Origin: Nephrocerus scutellatus
Taxonomy: Eukaryota > Arthropoda > Insecta > Diptera > Pipunculidae
Direction: 5' to 3'
DNA: 64,000 nucleotides
Assembly: GCA_947095585.1 (NCBI GenBank)
Contig: OX352761.1
Location: forward strand, 137,670,277-137,734,276
Positions 44,267 to 56,389 of the stretch are shown piece after piece. Within the stretch, counting starts at the first letter, position 1, and each line of letters starts with the position of its first letter. Below the pieces are notes generated by a model. The model saw nothing but the letters and a program-made list of their open reading frames with translations. It made no database searches and was not told the DNA's origin. Position numbers and translations under genes: made by a program.

Positions 44267-46616
44267 ATGGAATCGCGATTACCAAAGCCGTCCGGATTAA
44301 AGCGTCCGACGCCAGTGTTGAAAACAATTCTGCCCATGGACCGCATCAAGGCATCAGGTTTAGGAGCTTTTCAGAAGTTTGGTGTTGGCAATGGCAGCAG
44401 TCTAGCCGGGAGTATAGCTGCAATTTCTAATTTTGTTCCTTTATCCCGTGATTTATCCAATTTGCAATCGACGACAATAAATCCGGGATATCGGCAAGGA
44501 GGTAAGCACCTAAACTTTTGATTCTATAATTTTCAAAAACTATTTTTACGATTACATCAACTCACTATTTTTATAGAGCGTTCAGGTTCACCTGATCTAG
44601 GTAGAACTAGGTTTGGTGAAAGAGTAAAACTCCGTCGAAGCAAATCAGCAAGCGATTTGCTAGAAAAACGTCCTCTAAAGAGAATGGAGCCTACGCTTGC
44701 TCCAATCCCATCAAAAGCTCCACGACTTATGTTAACGGCTTCAGTTGCTAGCAGTAATCGAAAGCAAGCTGCGGGGTTTCAAAAAAGGACGGTAAAACCT
44801 CCGACAGTTGGTGCCATATCTAGCAAGGTTGCAGCAGCTGGAATAAGCAAAAAACCATCGACTTCATCGACTTCCGCGTCAACTACAGGCGCTGGAAAAC
44901 CTATCAATAAGCGAATTCCACCTTATGACTTTAAGGCACGTTATAATGACTTGGTCGAGAAGCATAAAACACTTAAGGAAAAATTTGAACAAGCCAAAGA
45001 TCAAATGTCTTCTCTTGAGAATCTTCCAGAGCAATATGAAGATTCTCAGGCTCAACTTATCGCATCCCGCAATGAATGCCGACATGCTAAGACGGAAAAC
45101 GAGTGCCTTCAAAGACAAATAAATTCGCAAAACAAGAAAATCGAATCAATTACAAACTCATTACAGACGACCACGGAAGAGTTCGAAAAGCTTAAAGAGA
45201 AATATGAGGTAAGAGATATTTGCATTTTGTTTATGTCACGCTATAGAACTACATTTCTATCTATATAACAATCAACAATATTTTCAACAAAGAATGTTTA
45301 ACGCATTTTTCTGACTACTAACCCTTTGTTTTGTTTTAATTAAGCATTGCTAGTTTATTTACCATTTTTAAATAATTAAAATTCTATTATACTTTATGTA
45401 GAAAATGTCCTCAGAACAATTTCTTCTCAGTGAAGAAGTAATCGAACTTCGCGAAAGGACATCCAAACTTTCAGCAGAGAACACCGAACTTATAAATATG
45501 TTAAATTTGTGTAAGGATCAACTCTTTCGTTCTAATATGGAACGTAAGGAATTGCACAATGCAGTCTTGGATTTGCGCGGGAATATTCGTGTTTTCTGTC
45601 GGGTTCGACCACCTCTTGATATGGAAGAAGGAAAATGTCTTTGTGGATGGAATTATATCGATGAATGCACCCTTGAAATACAAAATCTCGAATTACTGGT
45701 AGCAAAGCACAAAACTGCATGTCATACTTTTTCTTTCGATCATGTTTTTCATCCGCGCTCTAGTCAAGAAGATGTCTTTGAGTTGGTATCGCCATTAATT
45801 CAATCAGCTATTGATGGCTATAATATCTGCATTTTTGCCTATGGTCAAACAGGTAGCGGCAAAACGTACACAATGGATGGTATACCCTCCAGTGTGGGTG
45901 TGATTCCAAGAACGGTTGATTTGTTATTTGATGCGGTCGAAAATTATAAACGACTTGGATGGACGTATGAGATAAAAGTAACATTTCTGGAAATATACAA
46001 TGAAGTTCTTTATGATCTGCTGAGTAATGAACAGAAAGAGATGGAGATTCGTATGGTTAAGAACAGCAAGAATGACATTTATGTTTCAAACATCACACAG
46101 GAGACCGTGTCTACAGCCGCTCAACTAAGGCAACTTATGCAAATTGCGAAAATGAATCGTGCCACAGCTGCAACGGCAGGCAATGAGCGCTCGTCGCGAT
46201 CACATGCTGTCACCAAAATCGAACTAATAGGTACTCATACAGGAAAGAATGAGATTTCAATTGGATCAATCAATCTTGTAGACTTGGCTGGTTCCGAGAG
46301 CCCTAAGACAAGCATCCGCATGAATGAAACCAAAAATATTAATCGATCACTTAGCGAATTGACAAATGTAATTCTGGCTTTAATCCAGAAGCAGGATCAC
46401 ATTCCATATAGAAATTCAAAGCTAACACATTTGCTGATGCCCAGTCTAGGTGGAAACTCTAAAACGCTTATGTTTATCAACGTCGCACCTTTTCAGGACT
46501 GTTTTGTGGAATCATTAAAATCATTGCGATTTGCTGCTAATGTTAATTCTTACAAAATGGCTAAAGCGAAAAAGAATAAATTCCTCAATACGTCAACAGG
46601 GGGATCATTTGGTTGA
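44267..46616 (+). CDS. ncd: Ncd, kinesin-14 minus-end-directed motor
   Basis: Three exons, 44,267-44,501, 44,577-45,208 and 45,402-46,616, give 693 residues (Drosophila Ncd about 700). Ncd is a C-terminal, minus-end-directed microtubule motor that focuses spindle poles, especially in female meiosis. The basic, Ser/Pro-rich tail (about 1-190) begins MESRLPKPSGLKRPTPVLK and would carry the second microtubule-binding site. A coiled coil runs about 195-345. The kinesin-14 neck and motor start reads LRGNIRVFCRVRPPL near 348-361. The motor has the P-loop GQTGSGKT (about 437-444), switch I NERSSRSH, switch II LVDLAGSES and microtubule-binding HIPYRNSKLTHLL. The protein ends soon after the motor (STGGSFG). 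All exon phases agree. AATAAA signals occur near 46,792. The neighbouring Bpnt1 gene is convergent. A foldback element sits just upstream and may lie in the promoter. Confidence 0.97.
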
Positions 46617-46965
46617 ACGCCTTTTTTTTATAATTCATGCTTACGTGTATTATTTTTTATTATTTGCTATTGTTGCTTTTATTTTATTTTAGTTTACAAA
46701 TTCGTAACGCATTTAATTATTTACTTGCTCAACTTTATTGTCAAAATATTTGTTTATTCCTTTATTAAACCTTATTTTTATAATAACTAATAATAAAATG
46801 CAATAAAATCAGTTTTTAGTGACTATGCTATAATTTGGAATGGGTCTTAAGAACAAGACGGAGGCGGAGGCCTTGGAGATATTATTTTCAGAACAATTTT
46901 CTGTTGCACAAGAAGCGAAGCAGGAATTTTGTATAATATTTTAACTTACATTTGGATCAACATCG
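46617..46965. other. Convergent 3' flanks of ncd and Bpnt1
   Basis: AT-rich, with AATAAA-type poly(A) signals near 46,792-46,806. No gene. Confidence 0.6.
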
Positions 46966-47948
46966 TTACTTACTCATAGCCAGCCTAACTGCTTCTGGAA
47001 TTTTAGCAACAATTACTCCATGTGAAACACCTCCATTTGTAGCTAGAACACCATGCTTGTTAGGATATTCAACAGATGCGCCGTACGCATAATGAGATCC
47101 TGAAATATCAGTTAGTGTTCCACCTTGAGCCTCCAAAACCGCTTCAGGGGCGCAAGTATCCCATTTCTTGCATCCTGGACTGGCAAATACATACGCATGG
47201 GCGTTACCCTCGAGTAGCTGAAGAACTTTGTATCCAGCACCTCCAACTTTGATTACTTCATCAGGCTGGAGCGCTTCTAAAGCACTCTGTACGATTGGGT
47301 TGGAATGTGATCGGGTAGTTGTGATAATGAATCTACCAATTGGGGCAGCTTTTGGCTGAAACCCTCCGGTACCAAGACCTTTTAGACCCCAAATAGTTCG
47401 TCCAAGTTCGCCAGATGGGTGTTTGTAGTAAGGTTGATGGATAACACCGCCCACAGCAGCGTCCTTAATGGCTACACCAATAAGCACAGTTACATGCTCT
47501 AAGAATCCTTGTGTATATTCAGACGTTCCATCCAGCGGGTCAACCCATACGACAAAATCTTCTTCGTTTGCGCTCGCCAAGTCTACGGGACAGTCATTAC
47601 TTAGAAAATCGGTGTCACCATCTAAGACGAGCCAGTCTGGGATAACATCAAGATTGGAGCATCCTTCCTCGCCTATTATTGTTATGGTAGGAAACTGTTT
47701 TGCTAGAGATGCAATAATACAGCGTTGTGCTGATCTGTCTGCCTCTGTTTGTAGGTCATCCTTTCCCTATACATATTTTTAGAAAGCATATTAACAAAAA
47801 ATACGTATAGTATCAGGATAATAGAAAACAAAACCTTTTCAACAATTTCTAAATCGCCCTTTTGCATAACTTCGCGAATGATTCCACCCGCTCGCTTAGC
47901 AGTGTTTATTGATAGAGACATTAATTTCATAACAAGTGGACTGGACAT
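46966..47948 (-). CDS. Bpnt1: 3'(2'),5'-bisphosphate nucleotidase 1 (BPNT1; CG7789-like)
   Basis: Two exons, 47,948-47,835 and 47,766-46,966, give 304 residues (human BPNT1 308). The enzyme hydrolyses 3'-phosphoadenosine 5'-phosphate to AMP, clearing the by-product of sulfation, and belongs to the lithium-sensitive Mg-dependent phosphatase family shared with inositol monophosphatase. Visible family signatures: QTEADRSAQ, TIIGEEG (metal-binding Glu), WVDPLDGTSEYTQG (the Asp-x-x-Asp-Gly-Thr metal motif), QPYYKHPSGELGRTIWG, ITTTRSHSN, and GAGYKVLQLLEGNAHAYVF followed by GCKKWDTCAPEAVL (the second metal/substrate motif). All key residues seem present. The start MSSPLVMKLMSL matches the human N-terminus in register. 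Probably cytosolic. Confidence 0.95.
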
Positions 47949-48798
47949 CTTGTAAACCGTAAAGCAATTTAGGAATTTTAAAATATATTACACTCGATCA
48001 ATCTGCAACAGTGACAGACGTCTACGGCTTCCTGCTGCGTTAATACTTAATAGCGTCATTGCTGCTGCTGGGTTATTCAGCTCACAGTGTGAGCTGTCAG
48101 AAGTCACCTCTTTATGTATGATTTACATATGAGCTTGCGAGTAAAATGAGCAGGACGGCTGTTAAATAAAAATTATGGTTAGCTAGACGAGAGAAGTAGT
48201 ATATTTTTGAATGCTACCATAATGCTAAAGATAATATTTACCCTGCAGATATAAAATAACTATTCTCGTAGTGTCAATCTCTTCTGGCTAACAACAACTT
48301 CAAATTCGTTTCAATTCGTGGCCACACAGGCATAGGAATGAAAGACGTGTCCAGCGAAACAGGAAGGTTTTTAGTGAGTTGGAAAGAGAGAGCTTGATTC
48401 CACCGAAAATCCACCGAAAGTTATCTACAAAAGATGACTTTCGGCGCTAGCAAGAACGTTCTATACAGCAAAACAATTGCTGTATTGCTTTGGCTAATCC
48501 AGCTTGGCTTACAACAACAATCGCATAAGCATAAAGCCGAAAATAAATCCAAAAAGTTTTTAGGATTTATAACTAAAGCCATTTTTTAGTTATAGCGCTC
48601 ACCGTAAGGCGGTGTTTTGTCAGTGACAGTCTGAAGAGGAGACAATTTTATTTGAGTCGATAATAACGAAAAAGAGAAGAACAATTTCTTCTTCCATTTT
48701 TTTATAATTCAACAAGGCACTATTTTTGAAATATGTATAATGCAATCTTAAAAACTCCTAATTCGACTGCATTAGTCAACATTTATATATTTTGTGGT
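47949..48798. other. Upstream region of Bpnt1
   Basis: Contains a short near-palindrome, CAGCTCACAGTGTGAGCTG, at about 48,079. No gene recognised. Confidence 0.45.
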
Positions 48799-49345
48799 GT
48801 TTTTTTTATTTATTCAACCTGAGCGAGTAAAGTTTCTCGGAATACACCGAGGACATTTTGAACGGTTTAAACATTTTCGATGCGTACACTGGGTAACTTT
48901 TGTGGGCGCCGTGGCTCAGTGGATAACTGCTACTGCATGGCTTCTGAGCAGGTTTGTGGTTCGAATCACGGTGTCTCACCTTTCGAGAATAATGTATGAC
49001 AAACATCCGAGAGTAAGAACTTGTCACGTAAAACTTCTCAATTCACCATTCGGATACGGCATTAAATTGTAGGTCCCTTCCATTTGTGTGCAAAAATATA
49101 AATGAAAAACACAAATGATCGCGAGAATCTAGTACTTGGACCACAACGGTCTGTCGCGCCGAATATTATTATTACACTGTGTAACATTATTCGCTCTTAC
49201 TGTGCCTATTCTTATACTCATTTCAGAGTAAAATAGGAAACTGTGTATACACCGTGTCGTCCTCAGTTCACAATTAAAAACACAGAGTATGAAGTAAAAA
49301 CAACGAGTAAATATTTTACTTACTTTTTTCAGGTTAAATAAAAAA
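48799..49345. mobile_element. MITE-like element copy 2, split by a SINE
   Basis: The left terminus TTATTTATTCAACCTGAGCG and right end CAGGTTAAATAAAAA are eroded versions of the 42,713 element's ends. The part right of the SINE (TTTCAGAGTAAAATAGGAAA, CTGTGTATACACCGTGTCG) is the reverse complement of that element's interior. A full SINE copy interrupts it from about 48,901 to 49,173. Confidence 0.75.
48901..49173 (+). mobile_element. SINE copy 6, nested in a MITE-like element
   Basis: The head has A box TGGCTCAGTGG and B box GTTCGAATCAC; the body (TGTCTCACCTTTCGAGAATA, TAGGTCCCTTCCATTTGTG, CACAACGGTCTGTCGCGCCG) and ATTATTATT tail follow. The 15-base flanks ACACTGGGTAACTTT (48,886) and ACACTGTGTAACATT (49,174) agree at 13 positions and look like an ageing target-site duplication. 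Confidence 0.85.
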
Positions 49346-49630
49346 AAAAAAAACTTCCCTGTGACTCTCATCAGACAGACCTATATAATATATTATGTAC
49401 ATACATATATCAAAAGTAAAGTTATTTTTTAAGAAACTCGTCTGCGAAAAAGCATCCATTCCCTTGACAAACGAGTCTGGCAATTCTGTCTCAACCTTTG
49501 GACTGACGTTCATCTCCATATCTTCTATTTCAAAGATTAGTTTTATATTTTTGTGGTAAGAATGTTTTATTTATGGTTTGGTGTATATTCAATTTTCAAT
49601 GTAAGATCATAATTATTTAGATAACCATAA

Positions 49631-50502
49631 ATGGCTCGTGTTTTGGTTGGAGTTAAACGTGTTGTCGACTATGCGGTCAAGGTAGGTATCGGCTAAAATT
49701 AGATAAGGTCGTGCACTCTACAGTTGTTTTTTGCGTAACCTACCTATTTTATACTGAACAGATGTAAAGTGTTTTCAATTTCATATAGGTACGGGTTAAA
49801 CCCGACAAGACTGGAGTTGTTACCGAAGGAGTCAAACACTCGATGAATCCTTTTGATGAGATTGCCGTAGAAGAGGCCGTCAAATTAAAAGAGACTAAAA
49901 TCGCTTCTGAAATAATCGCCGTTTCGGTTGGACCAACCCAGTCAGCTGAGGTCATTCGCACTGCATTGGCAATGGGTGCAGATCGTGGAATACACGTTGA
50001 GATCAGCGGTAGGGAGTATGATCTTCTTCAGCCAGTTCATGTTTCAAAAATTCTTGCTAAATTGGCACTTGACGAGAAAGCTGAAATGGTGATTCTTGGC
50101 AAACAGGCCATCGACGATGATAGCAATCAAACTGCTCAGATGACTGCTGCCGTCTTGGATTGGCCTCAGGGAACATTTTGTTCAAAAGTCGAGAAGACCG
50201 ACGCTGGTTTCACAATTACTCGCGAAGTTGATGGTGGTCTTGAAACAATCAAGACCAAATCACCAGTTGTGCTCAGTGCAGATTTGCGTTTAAATACTCC
50301 ACGCTACGCCACTCTTCCTAATATCATGAAGGCAAAGAAAAAACCAATGAAAAAGGTAACTCCAAAGGATTTAGGTGTTGATACTACACCCAGGATTGAT
50401 ATTATCTCCGTCGAAGATCCACCAGTTCGTCAAGCCGGAGTTATTGTACCTGATGTAGATACATTGATTTCCAAACTTAAGGAGGCTGGGCATGTTAATT
50501 AA
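49631..50502 (+). CDS. Etfb: Electron transfer flavoprotein subunit beta
   Basis: Two exons, 49,631-49,681 and 49,789-50,502, give 254 residues, the usual length. With the alpha subunit, ETF beta forms the mitochondrial-matrix heterodimer that takes electrons from acyl-CoA and other dehydrogenases and passes them to ETF-ubiquinone oxidoreductase; beta binds AMP. Signatures include the N-terminal [74 protein letters not shown] and [18 protein letters not shown], the conserved recognition-loop region whose leucine and lysine-rich segment contact partner dehydrogenases. As in other ETF beta proteins there is no long cleavable presequence. AATAAA lies a few bases after the stop. Confidence 0.97.
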
Positions 50503-51904
50503 CAAAAATAAATGTTATATACAGCATATGAACTGTTAGAATATTTTTAGTGCATTTATAGAGATTTGTAATAAAATATTTTTAAACAATATATTTTATT
50601 AGCTCGGAAATGTTATTTCAAAAATAAAAGCCTGATTTTTACTATTTGCTAAAAAATTAGGACAAATAATGTGGAAAATAAAATTTAACTAGCGCTGTTT
50701 GTGGGCGCTCCGCTTATTCGCACAGCGAGGGGTTCGTGACGCTTCTATACCATCACGGCCAGGTGTCGATTCTTTTATATTAACTTATTGCCAAGGGATA
50801 ACTCCCTGAATGACTAGCTTTACGGCACTAAGTTGGGCCTTTATTAAAATTAAAACAAATCGAAGGAATATAATTTACAACATTCCTCACGTGTGTAGCC
50901 GGTTTCAATTTATTTTCTCTCTGATTCATGAAAAAGGCAATACACAATACACAAAAACTTGACCAAGAAAATAGTAGAAATAATGACGTAGTGAGCCTTA
51001 AAAATTCTTGGAACTTCTATTGAACAATTCGGTCATACAGGAACTAGTTGACGTCTTTCTAAAAGGCCAAGTAACGTCTGTAGTACCAGGCCTACGAAGG
51101 CCTATGAAGGCACGCACAAATATCCAGTCGATAGGCTTATCAAAATTTAGCTTCCAAAAATGTTGCAAATTCCGCAAAATTTTAACGCGATCGGACGAGG
51201 GGTTTTGCCGTACATAGGAAACATACATACACAGAAAGTTTCACTTATATATATAGATTTGGTAAAGTTGCATCAGCCTTCTGTATTTGTATACAATAAA
51301 AATATAAATACAGATGTATAATTTTGTTATTTATTGATGCGATGCTCTGTACAGGTTAGCCTCATTTTGAAGATTTAACCTTTTAGTTCTTGTTAATTGA
51401 GTGTATATGTACCCTCACGAACACAAACTTTTTAAAAATCAGCTCGATACCTTTTTATGGCGAAATTCCTATTAACATTACATTTATTTATATAATGATT
51501 CGATATCAAGCAAATACTTTTCTTACGATTATCGTTGACCAAATAAGAAAGCCGGCTGTTCCCATTTATGATGGAGATCATTGCCTTTTAAAAAAAGTAG
51601 TGTTTAGCAGTGTATTAAGTATTTACTAAATATCATCAACTTGAGTCAACTTTAGAATACTATTGTTTTACAGATCACTAATTTTGTAGCAATAAAAACG
51701 GATAGATAAAATAAAATAATATTCTTAAGTATTTAGTAATACTTTATTTTCGTTATGAGTTATAAAATATTGAAATATTTGAAAAAATCTTTTAGCATAA
51801 GTATTTTGATCATGTAATAGATCAAATTTGAATGAATTTGATGGCAGAATGTATTTTGTAAAAAAGACGTAGAACATGAATTGTGGCTTATTATTAATGT
51901 TCGC
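50503..51904. other. Spacer between Etfb and Drice, with a LINE 3' fragment
   Basis: About 50,790-50,970 is the reverse complement of the trailer of the LINE at 36,500-38,775 (ACGTGTGTAGCCGGTTTCAA, TTGACCAAGAAAAT). The rest is AT-rich with no gene. Confidence 0.55.
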
Positions 51905-52816
51905 TCAATTGAATCGCTCTCTTGTATTGCTTTTATCAACAAATCTTAGAATCCGTGTAAGCATTGTGCTTATGCATGGAATCTGTTTCTGTTGATGCAT
52001 TTCAGCGCAGTCCGGTGTGCAGGACTCGAAGTCAACAGCAACTCTTTGGCAAACAAACGTTAAAAGCGTGAGAATATCATAGCGCTTGCCATTGGCATTG
52101 AATTCTGCACAAAGCGACTGCATAAACCATGATCCACGCGTAGTGTTTCGCCACGAGTAAAAACCAGGAATTGTCGAATATGCAATCAAAAAATCAGCAT
52201 GGCTTGGAATTTTATAGCTCATCGATGACTCACCATCGGTTTCGGTAACTCTTTGCATTGTTATTCCTGGATCAAGACGATCTCCTTGGCATGCTTGAAT
52301 GAAGAACAACTTAGGTTTGCCGGCAAGTGTTGGGCAATTATGCGCTGTGAAATAGTGCCACAAAGAGTCCAATTTGTATTGCACATCTTTGGCATAAATG
52401 TATCCAAGTTCACCGTGTGATAAAATGGCAATCAGTATGCAATCATTATCTGAGTGATTTTGACTTGCAGCGTTTTCTATGTGGCGCATAAGGTCTTTCA
52501 ATTTACAATCCTTGTGAACAGTTACATCAAAATCCAGCTGCTTAAGCGTTAAGGAAAGATTTTCACAGTCAACATTGGTTCCAGCTCGTGACTTAAGCGT
52601 GGGAATTTCGAAATGTTCATGATTAAAAATAAGAGCGAGGCCGCGATTTTTATGACGCATATTGTATTCGGATGCATGTCGCTCAGTGGTCATTCGTGCA
52701 GTCATCTTGTTGTATCCGTTGGTTGTACCTGCGGTAACGCTACTATTACTTCCACCGGCGGTACCAAATGCGTCAGCAACATCCTCATTGCTTGGTTGAA
52801 CGTTTTCATCGGCCAT
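51905..52816 (-). CDS. Drice: Effector caspase, Drice orthologue
   Basis: A single-exon 303-residue protein. Drice is the main effector caspase in fly apoptosis, a cysteine protease that cuts after Asp and is activated by the initiator Dronc. The core is highly conserved: EYNMRHKNRGLALIFNHEHF, KSRAGTNVDCENL, the catalytic His in ILSHGELGYIYAKD (about 134) and catalytic Cys in FFIQACQGDRLD (about 176). The large/small subunit cleavage site reads VTETDGE (Asp about 194), matching the TETD site known in Drice. The small subunit carries YSTIPGFYSWRNTTRGSWF. The prodomain is short and polar; its likely cleavage Asp is in EDVADA, less canonical than a DxxD site. The first ATG in frame is at 52,816; a TTG upstream is not a credible start. 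Lies beyond Etfb, convergent with it. Confidence 0.96.
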   Translation of the reverse strand: MADENVQPSNEDVADAFGTAGGSNSSVTAGTTNGYNKMTARMTTERHASEYNMRHKNRGLALIFNHEHFEIPTLKSRAGTNVDCENLSLTLKQLDFDVTVHKDCKLKDLMRHIENAASQNHSDNDCILIAILSHGELGYIYAKDVQYKLDSLWHYFTAHNCPTLAGKPKLFFIQACQGDRLDPGITMQRVTETDGESSMSYKIPSHADFLIAYSTIPGFYSWRNTTRGSWFMQSLCAEFNANGKRYDILTLLTFVCQRVAVDFESCTPDCAEMHQQKQIPCISTMLTRILRFVDKSNTRERFN

Positions 52817-53320
52817 TGTTCCTATCAAGCTTTGTTATAAATTACAGAAATTACCAGAAAAAGATTGAATTTTTATTATTAAAAACTGAAAATATGTCAA
52901 GAAAGAAACTACACTTACTCTAGCGTTAAAAGCTAATGGCTTTAAATACAAAAATATTCGTCTTCAAACTTTGAAAATTGAAACCAATCAGCTATACTAT
53001 ATACGAGCACTGAGCAGCAATTAAATCTTAATGCAACTTGCAATATCTTTGTTTTTAGTTTTTAACTCCCTAAGCGTCTAAGCATGTTGCATTTTGTATG
53101 TATCATTTTTATTCTTTATTGGTGTGGTGATTTTGAGTAGAGTGAAGTGATTAGGGTGCGCTTAGTAGCACAAATGTTTTTTCAACCACGTTTTACAAGG
53201 CTATGCCACATGAAAAAAATACCGACGACGACCTATCAACGAATTTGCAATTTTAAGTTAAACAATGAGTCATTTTGATGAACATTTTTGATTATTTTTT
53301 CTTTAACTTAACCTTTCTTT
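52817..53320. other. Upstream region of Drice
   Basis: AT-rich 5' flank; no gene recognised. Confidence 0.4.
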
Positions 53321-53329
53321 CTTTTCTTT

Positions 53330-53460
53330 CTTTACACTCCCATAACTACATGAAGCAATCTTTTATTATTAGGGCTGTTCGTCTTTGGAATGCTCTACCA
53401 TTAACCATCAGGGACTCTTTTTTCGTTCAATCTTTAACAACCAAGTATGCGATCATCTCA
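53330..53460 (+). mobile_element. Short LINE C-terminal remnant
   Basis: The frame reads MKQSFIIRAVRLWNALPLTIRDS then FFVQSL, the phrase that closes many LINE polyproteins (a basic segment, then RLWNxLP, a short gap and a hydrophobic end). Only about 35 residues are recognisable; the remaining frame to 53,736 is not. Confidence 0.55.
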
Positions 53461-54671
53461 ACTCCAATCATATTGTGCCACTTGATAGTTATCTATCTCA
53501 TCCATAATCAAGCTAACCAACTACTGAATAATGAGTTTCACCAACTATCCAGATCATATCCTACCTTCCAGTTGTCACATGCCTTCACCGTGAGGTGGTT
53601 GCTACATACATTCACTTTAGCATTATTTCGTATATTTAGCATATTACGGATTTTGTATTATGTTGTCAAAATATCTACACAGTTTCAACCTGATAACGGA
53701 AACTATCTAACACATTTCAGGAACATGAAAACGTAGTAATAGACAATATCGTTCGTTCAGATTAGCATGAATCGATTCGACTTGACTACACTCGATCAGC
53801 GAAGTCGATTCGAATTATACCTTTGACATACAATTTTAACCCAATTTAAAATTTTCAACTCATGTGCTGAAACACTCACGTTGAATTTTAATTACAACTC
53901 TAACACTTTTAACCCAGCATATAAACGTGTTTATTATTTATGTTTTTATCCATGGGATTTTAGGGGTTAAAAATTTCCCTCGCAATTGTAAAACTTAATA
54001 GTTTAAGGGTAGTTTATGCATGTACTAGTGTCAAATGTCAACAAAATGCTTGCTCATGTTTGCCAATTACAACAAATAGTTATACATAAATTTTGGTTGC
54101 TTTATAATTTGTCTCTGTTCTTCGCATTGAAGAGACAAATTTCACATTTTTACATTTAAAGAGCGACCTGAATCGCTCGCGTCTATGCCCGCGAAAATGG
54201 ACGAAAACTTAACGAATACACTTTCTGAGTTTTCGCAAAATTGTCTATGCCATATCTAATATGCAGATGTCCATTATAATTCTTTCTCAAGACTAACAAG
54301 ACTCTATGGATTTTCAATATAACGAGCAATAATGCTTTTTTTCTTAAAACCAAAATCTATATAGTCTTGTAAGTATTAAGTTTTTATTTATTGGTAAAAT
54401 GCATTTCTTTGAAAATAAAAAGGATTGAATTTTGGAAATTCCTTCTAACATTTTCAGAATCTCTTTTTTAAGGAAATCATTACTGAAACGTCAAATTGGT
54501 AATTCACCAATCACCAAGTATATAGTTTTGGTAAATTTTTGCTTTCTTTTGAGACGGCGACTGGTGTAGTTTTGTTCGGCTACTTTATTTGTAAAAAAAA
54601 GTTGGAAGGGATTTACAGTTCCTTGCGTAAAAAATAATTTCCAATTTTAAATAAAATACTTTATTACTAAG
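53461..54671. other. Region upstream of eIF4AIII
   Basis: AT-rich, no gene or strong repeat seen. Confidence 0.4.
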
Positions 54672-56055
54672 ATGGCTCGACGCGGAGCGCCTGCAGAAGA
54701 CCTCTCGAATGTTGAATTCGAAACAAGCGAAGATGTCGAAGTTATTCCCACATTTAATACAATGAACCTCAAAGAGGAACTTCTGAGGGGTATTTATGCT
54801 TATGGTAAGTATCTCAATTAAAGTCGTGTAGTGGAGTTGGATTTATATATTTTGTTTTTGTTCACAGGTTTTGAAAAACCTTCAGCTATCCAGCAGAGAA
54901 GTATAAAACCAATTGTTAAGGGGCGTGATGTCATTGCACAAGCACAATCGGGTACAGGTAAAACAGCCACATTCTCAATTTCGATCCTACAGAGCCTGGA
55001 TACATCATTGCGTGAAACGCAAGTGCTTTGTCTTTCGCCCACTCGCGAATTGGCTGTGCAAATCCAAAAGGTTATTTTGGCTTTGGGGGATTTTATGAAT
55101 GTACAATGTCATGTTTGTATTGGTGGCACCAATCTTGGTGAGGATATTCGAAAATTAGATTATGGACAGCACATTGTCAGTGGAACACCTGGGCGTGTTT
55201 TTGACATGATCAAGCGAAGAGTACTAAGAACGAGGTAGGATAAAAAACACAATGCAAAAAAATTCAAAAAAATCAATCTGTATTATATTTTAGAGCCATT
55301 AAAATGCTAGTCCTTGACGAAGCGGACGAAATGCTTAACAAAGGATTCAAAGAACAAATTTATGATGTCTATAGATATCTGCCGCCAGCTACGCAAGTTG
55401 TGCTGATTTCTGCCACACTCCCACATGAAATTCTTGAAATGACATCAAAGTTTATGACAGATCCGATACGTATTCTCGTCAAACGGTAGGAAATTAACAT
55501 CTTACAATCTATTTTCCACAAAATTATTATTTCTTTTGCCCCGGCAGTGATGAATTGACGCTAGAAGGCATCAAACAATTTTTCGTAGCTGTTGAACGTG
55601 AGGAATGGAAATTCGATACTCTTTGCGATTTGTACGATACATTGACCATAACACAGGCTGTCATCTTTTGCAATACGAAGCGTAAGGTCGACTGGTTGAC
55701 TGACAAAATGCGCGAGGCAAATTTCACAGTCAGTTCCATGCACGGTGACATGCCACAAAAGGAGCGTGATGAAATTATGAAGGAATTCCGTGCTGGACAG
55801 AGTCGTGTTCTCATTACAACAGATGTTTGGGCTCGTGGTATTGACGTGCAGCAAGTGTCGCTGGTTATTAATTATGATTTGCCGAATAATCGTGAGCTAT
55901 ACATTCACCGTATTGGTCGATCGGGTCGTTTTGGACGCAAGGGTGTCGCTATAAATTTCGTCAAGTCTGATGACATTCGTATTTTGCGTGATATTGAACA
56001 GTACTATTCGACGCAAATTGATGAAATGCCAATGAATGTGGCAGATCTTATATAA
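54672..56055 (+). CDS. eIF4AIII: eIF4AIII, DEAD-box helicase of the exon junction complex
   Basis: Exons 54,672-54,804, 54,868-55,234, 55,294-55,485 and 55,548-56,055 give 399 residues, the expected length. eIF4AIII is the RNA-clamping ATPase at the core of the exon junction complex, acting in splicing-coupled mRNA export, localisation and decay. Motifs in order: Q-motif region [10 protein letters not shown], motif I AQSGTGKT, motif Ia [10 protein letters not shown] and TPGR, motif II DEAD (VLDEADEML), motif III SAT ([10 protein letters not shown]), motif [16 protein letters not shown], motif [15 protein letters not shown] (the VWARG form is typical of eIF4AIII, unlike eIF4A) and motif [13 protein letters not shown]. 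The C-terminus is VADLI. AATAAA at about 56,154 is a likely poly(A) signal. Coq2 is convergent about 335 bases away. Confidence 0.98.
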
Positions 56056-56389
56056 AATACTTTAATACTGAATTACAAAATGCATTTTAATTTATGTTTC
56101 CTAACAAAAATTACATTGTATTAATTCTCTTTATTACCTATATTACTTGTACCAATAAAGGACTAATTTGAACTAGTAGAAATGTACTGAACATTTTAAT
56201 AAATTATAAATTCCATTATCACTGTCCTAGTGTGCACATTTATGTTTATGTACATACAATGTGTCAATTTTTGGTATAGTAAAAAATTCCTTTAGCTTTC
56301 CCTTCTATTATATACATATATGCATACTGTTTTATATATCAAGCTTGAAGCATACATAAGTTTCTTGATATGAGATGACGACTTGAAAC

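Noticed and set aside
48079..48097. Near-palindrome as a regulatory operator upstream of Bpnt1
   Set aside because: Single short occurrence; no supporting context to call a binding site.
53275..53736. 153-codon open frame as a gene
   Set aside because: Only a short LINE C-terminal phrase is recognisable; the rest is A/T-driven and the start falls inside low-complexity sequence.
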